Source: Alteromonas sp. KUL106 (lineage in GTDB: Bacteria; Pseudomonadota; Gammaproteobacteria; Enterobacterales; Alteromonadaceae). Taken from it: a stretch of DNA of 64,000 bases. The stretch's first letter is position 1, and each line of letters opens with the position of its first letter. This document shows positions 62,131-64,000 of this stretch, one piece after another. Location of the stretch: assembly GCF_009811415.1 (NCBI RefSeq), contig NZ_BLIG01000044.1, positions 27,382 through 91,381 of the forward strand, read 5' to 3'. The notes under the pieces were generated by a model. It was not told the origin of the DNA. It did no database searches and saw only the letters and a list, made by a program, of their open reading frames with translations. The translations under genes and the position numbers were made by a program.

Positions 62131-62757
62131 CTAGTTTATTAATCGTAGTGCCTTAACAGCACTGTTAAGAATGTGTTTGCGTTTAAATAAAATGTTTCTT
62201 CGCTTGCCGCCCATCTGACGCCACATTACCGCAGCCCTAACGCCTGCAAGTAAAAGTGCGCGTACTTTATGTTGGGTAGCAGGTTGGCTCAAATAATCTG
62301 GGTTGCCCGCTACCTGGATACGCGGTGCAAGTGGGCTAATAATATCGCTGTAGATACTTGCTAAAGAGGCAACGATTTGTGGATTTTGAAAATCGACGTG
62401 AGCAAGCTGGCGTTGGACGTGTGAAATGCGCTCGCCAAGTTCTTGCATGGCTTTCGGCTTTCTAGCGAGCTTTCGTTCTAATCCAAGAATGCTGGCAATA
62501 TAACGGGTAAGTTCTGTATCTTTAGTCGCTTGCTTATCAGACAGCTGCGCTGCGAGTGCCGTGTAACCTGTTTTTAAATTACCAAGTTGACCGAATACAT
62601 GTTGAGGGGTCTCTGGGTCAGTGACCAGGATACTTGATAAACTGGCCTCTACAGCCTCGCTGTCTGCTGAACCTCGCCGTGCAAGCTGCTGAACCAGAGC
62701 AGCTGCTTGGCATACTCCAGCAAGGGCCAGGTTGTTTTCGATGTCTGTATCTAACAT
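62131..62757 (-). CDS. hflD: High-frequency lysogenisation protein HflD
   Basis: 208 residues, all-helical. Recognisable parts: LALAGVCQAAALVQQLARRG, YIASILGLERKL, RISHVQRQLAH and RVQVAGNP-like RIQVAGNPDYL followed by RALLLAGVRAAVMWRQMGGKR. In E. coli HflD is membrane-associated and counteracts phage lambda CII. Its role outside phage biology is unclear. It overlaps the mnmA stop by one base and precedes purB, the usual gammaproteobacterial arrangement. Confidence 0.93.
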   Translation of the reverse strand: MLDTDIENNLALAGVCQAAALVQQLARRGSADSEAVEASLSSILVTDPETPQHVFGQLGNLKTGYTALAAQLSDKQATKDTELTRYIASILGLERKLARKPKAMQELGERISHVQRQLAHVDFQNPQIVASLASIYSDIISPLAPRIQVAGNPDYLSQPATQHKVRALLLAGVRAAVMWRQMGGKRRNILFKRKHILNSAVKALRLIN

Positions 62758-63917
62758 TAGCGAATATAACTCTCAATAATACCGCCACCAAGGCATACTT
62801 CATCAATGTAGAATACTGCTGACTGACCTGGCGTAACCGCTTTTTGTGGTTCGTCGAACATGACTTCAATGGTGTCGCTATCTGTTGGCGTGATAGTGCA
62901 AGGAATATCGGCCTGACGGTAACGGGTTTTTACCACGGCGCGCATGGGCTCGGTGATGGTTTTCCTGTCCACCCAGTGAAGTTGCTTAGCGATAAGGCCC
63001 TTTGAATACAGGCGAGGGTGGTCTGCGCCTTGGCCCACGATAAGCACATTGCGAGCAACATCTTTATCTACTACATACCAAGGTTCGTCACCGTATTTCG
63101 CCATACCACCAATGTGTAGGCCTTTACGCTGGCCCAACGTGTGATACATCAAGCCTTCATGTTGGCCAATTTCTTCGCCCTCTGCGGTTTCGATAACACC
63201 GGGTTGCGCTGGAAGATAACGAGCTAGGAAGTCTTTGAATTTGCGTTCACCAATAAAACAGATCCCCGTAGAATCTTTTTTATCATGAGTGATAAGGCCC
63301 TGTTCTTCGGCAATTTTGCGAACTAAAGGCTTCTCAATGTCGCCAACAGGAAAGAGGGTCTTAGCTACGTGCTCTTCTCCTAACGTGTAAAGAAAATAGC
63401 TTTGGTCTTTGTTGTTATCTAGACCGCGCAGCATTTGCCATTTACCGTCGACTTCTCGGCGGCGAACGTAGTGACCGGTGGCAATATAGTCTGCGCCAAG
63501 ATCCTCTGCTGCAAATTCAAGAAACGCTTTGAACTTTATTTCTTTATTGCACATGATGTCTGGGTTAGGCGTTCGGCCTGCTTTGTATTCTTCTAGGAAA
63601 TACTCAAACACGTTATCCCAGTATTCGGCAGCAAAGTTAATGGTGTGCAGTTCAATGCCAAGTTTGTCGGCCACGGCTTGTGCATCTTTTAAATCTTCTG
63701 CCGCAGCGCAGTATTCATCGTTATCGTCTTCTTCCCAATTTTTCATGAAAAGCCCTTCAACCTGATAACCTTGTTGTTGAAGCAGATAGGCCGAAACAGA
63801 CGAGTCGACACCGCCGGACATCCCGACGATTACTTTTTTGCTGGCGTTAGATTCAATATCACTCACTACAGTTTGCACACTCATTTTAGTTAATAAAAAA
63901 GAAGCCGGTATTGCCAT
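62757..63917 (-). CDS. mnmA: tRNA-specific 2-thiouridylase MnmA
   Basis: 386 residues. N-terminal PP-loop GMSGGVDSSVSAYLL, catalytic cysteine in MCNKEIKF-type DIMCNKEIKF, ATGHYVRRR, second cysteine in DSTGICFIGERKF, and C-terminal beta-barrel (TPGQSAVFYIDEVCLGGGII). It adds sulfur to U34 of tRNA-Lys, -Glu and -Gln using ATP. Alternative start at 63884 (MSVQTVV). First gene of mnmA-hflD-purB as visible here; the upstream gene lies outside the window. Confidence 0.97.
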   Translation of the reverse strand: MAIPASFLLTKMSVQTVVSDIESNASKKVIVGMSGGVDSSVSAYLLQQQGYQVEGLFMKNWEEDDNDEYCAAAEDLKDAQAVADKLGIELHTINFAAEYWDNVFEYFLEEYKAGRTPNPDIMCNKEIKFKAFLEFAAEDLGADYIATGHYVRRREVDGKWQMLRGLDNNKDQSYFLYTLGEEHVAKTLFPVGDIEKPLVRKIAEEQGLITHDKKDSTGICFIGERKFKDFLARYLPAQPGVIETAEGEEIGQHEGLMYHTLGQRKGLHIGGMAKYGDEPWYVVDKDVARNVLIVGQGADHPRLYSKGLIAKQLHWVDRKTITEPMRAVVKTRYRQADIPCTITPTDSDTIEVMFDEPQKAVTPGQSAVFYIDEVCLGGGIIESYIR

Positions 63918-64000
63918 AAATCGACAGTATCGAAGTAATAATAAAAACTACTTGTTTGTCTATGACACAGTGCGTAACGTCCAATGCGTACATCTGTTAA

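Overview
The window looks like chromosomal DNA of a marine gammaproteobacterium close to Alteromonas. This is judged from the gene set: YgiQ, HflD, MnmA, PurB, RoxA, a divergent PpsR/PpsA pair, a tmRNA tag reading ANDETYALAA, several large TonB-dependent receptors and a TPR-sulfotransferase. I could not run a database search, so the genus is an inference. Most of the window is ordinary core or lineage-specific chromosome. One clearly foreign block, a roughly 9.9-kb island, lies at about 28.8-38.7 kb.

Left part (1-28.7 kb): a PepSY-type membrane protein, a Coq7-like hydroxylase, a beta-propeller lactonase-like protein, an S41 protease lipoprotein, YgiQ and an EVE-domain protein come first. A long co-directional run (9.3-20.2 kb) follows: TonB receptor, VTT membrane domain fused to a disulfide reductase, DUF547, YnjB/YnjC/YnjD ABC importer, YnjF-like CDP-alcohol phosphotransferase and a fatty-acid hydroxylase-like protein. 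It reads as one outer-to-inner-membrane uptake and lipid-modification operon of unknown substrate. ExoD, a diguanylate cyclase, a SatD-like regulator with DUF3307 behind twin palindromes, and a three-gene ABC-2 exporter next to the stub of a deleted TonB receptor complete this part.

Island (about 28,822-38,688): a P4-type integrase has inserted the element into the 3' end of ssrA. The integration duplicated a short core, left an orphan terminator (probably the original ssrA terminator) at the far end, and supplied a new terminator next to ssrA. Matching paired arm-type motifs lie inside both ends. Cargo: a protein with a C-terminal HTH-like segment, a small membrane protein, an FRG-domain protein with a fresh 48-bp in-frame duplication, an AlpA/HTH-zinc/tyrosine-recombinase cassette, a serine recombinase behind five copies of TGATACC, and two adjacent genes of unknown function that could form a defence-type module.

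Right part (39-64 kb): an old-yellow-enzyme homologue, smpB, ratA-rnfH, a BCCT osmolyte transporter with a MarR regulator, a TonB receptor followed by a TPR-sulfotransferase, ppsR/ppsA, a two-subunit molybdenum hydroxylase (IorAB-like), GNAT-roxA, a 173-bp MITE-like palindromic element, a cyclase-like protein lacking a catalytic arginine, and mnmA-hflD-purB.
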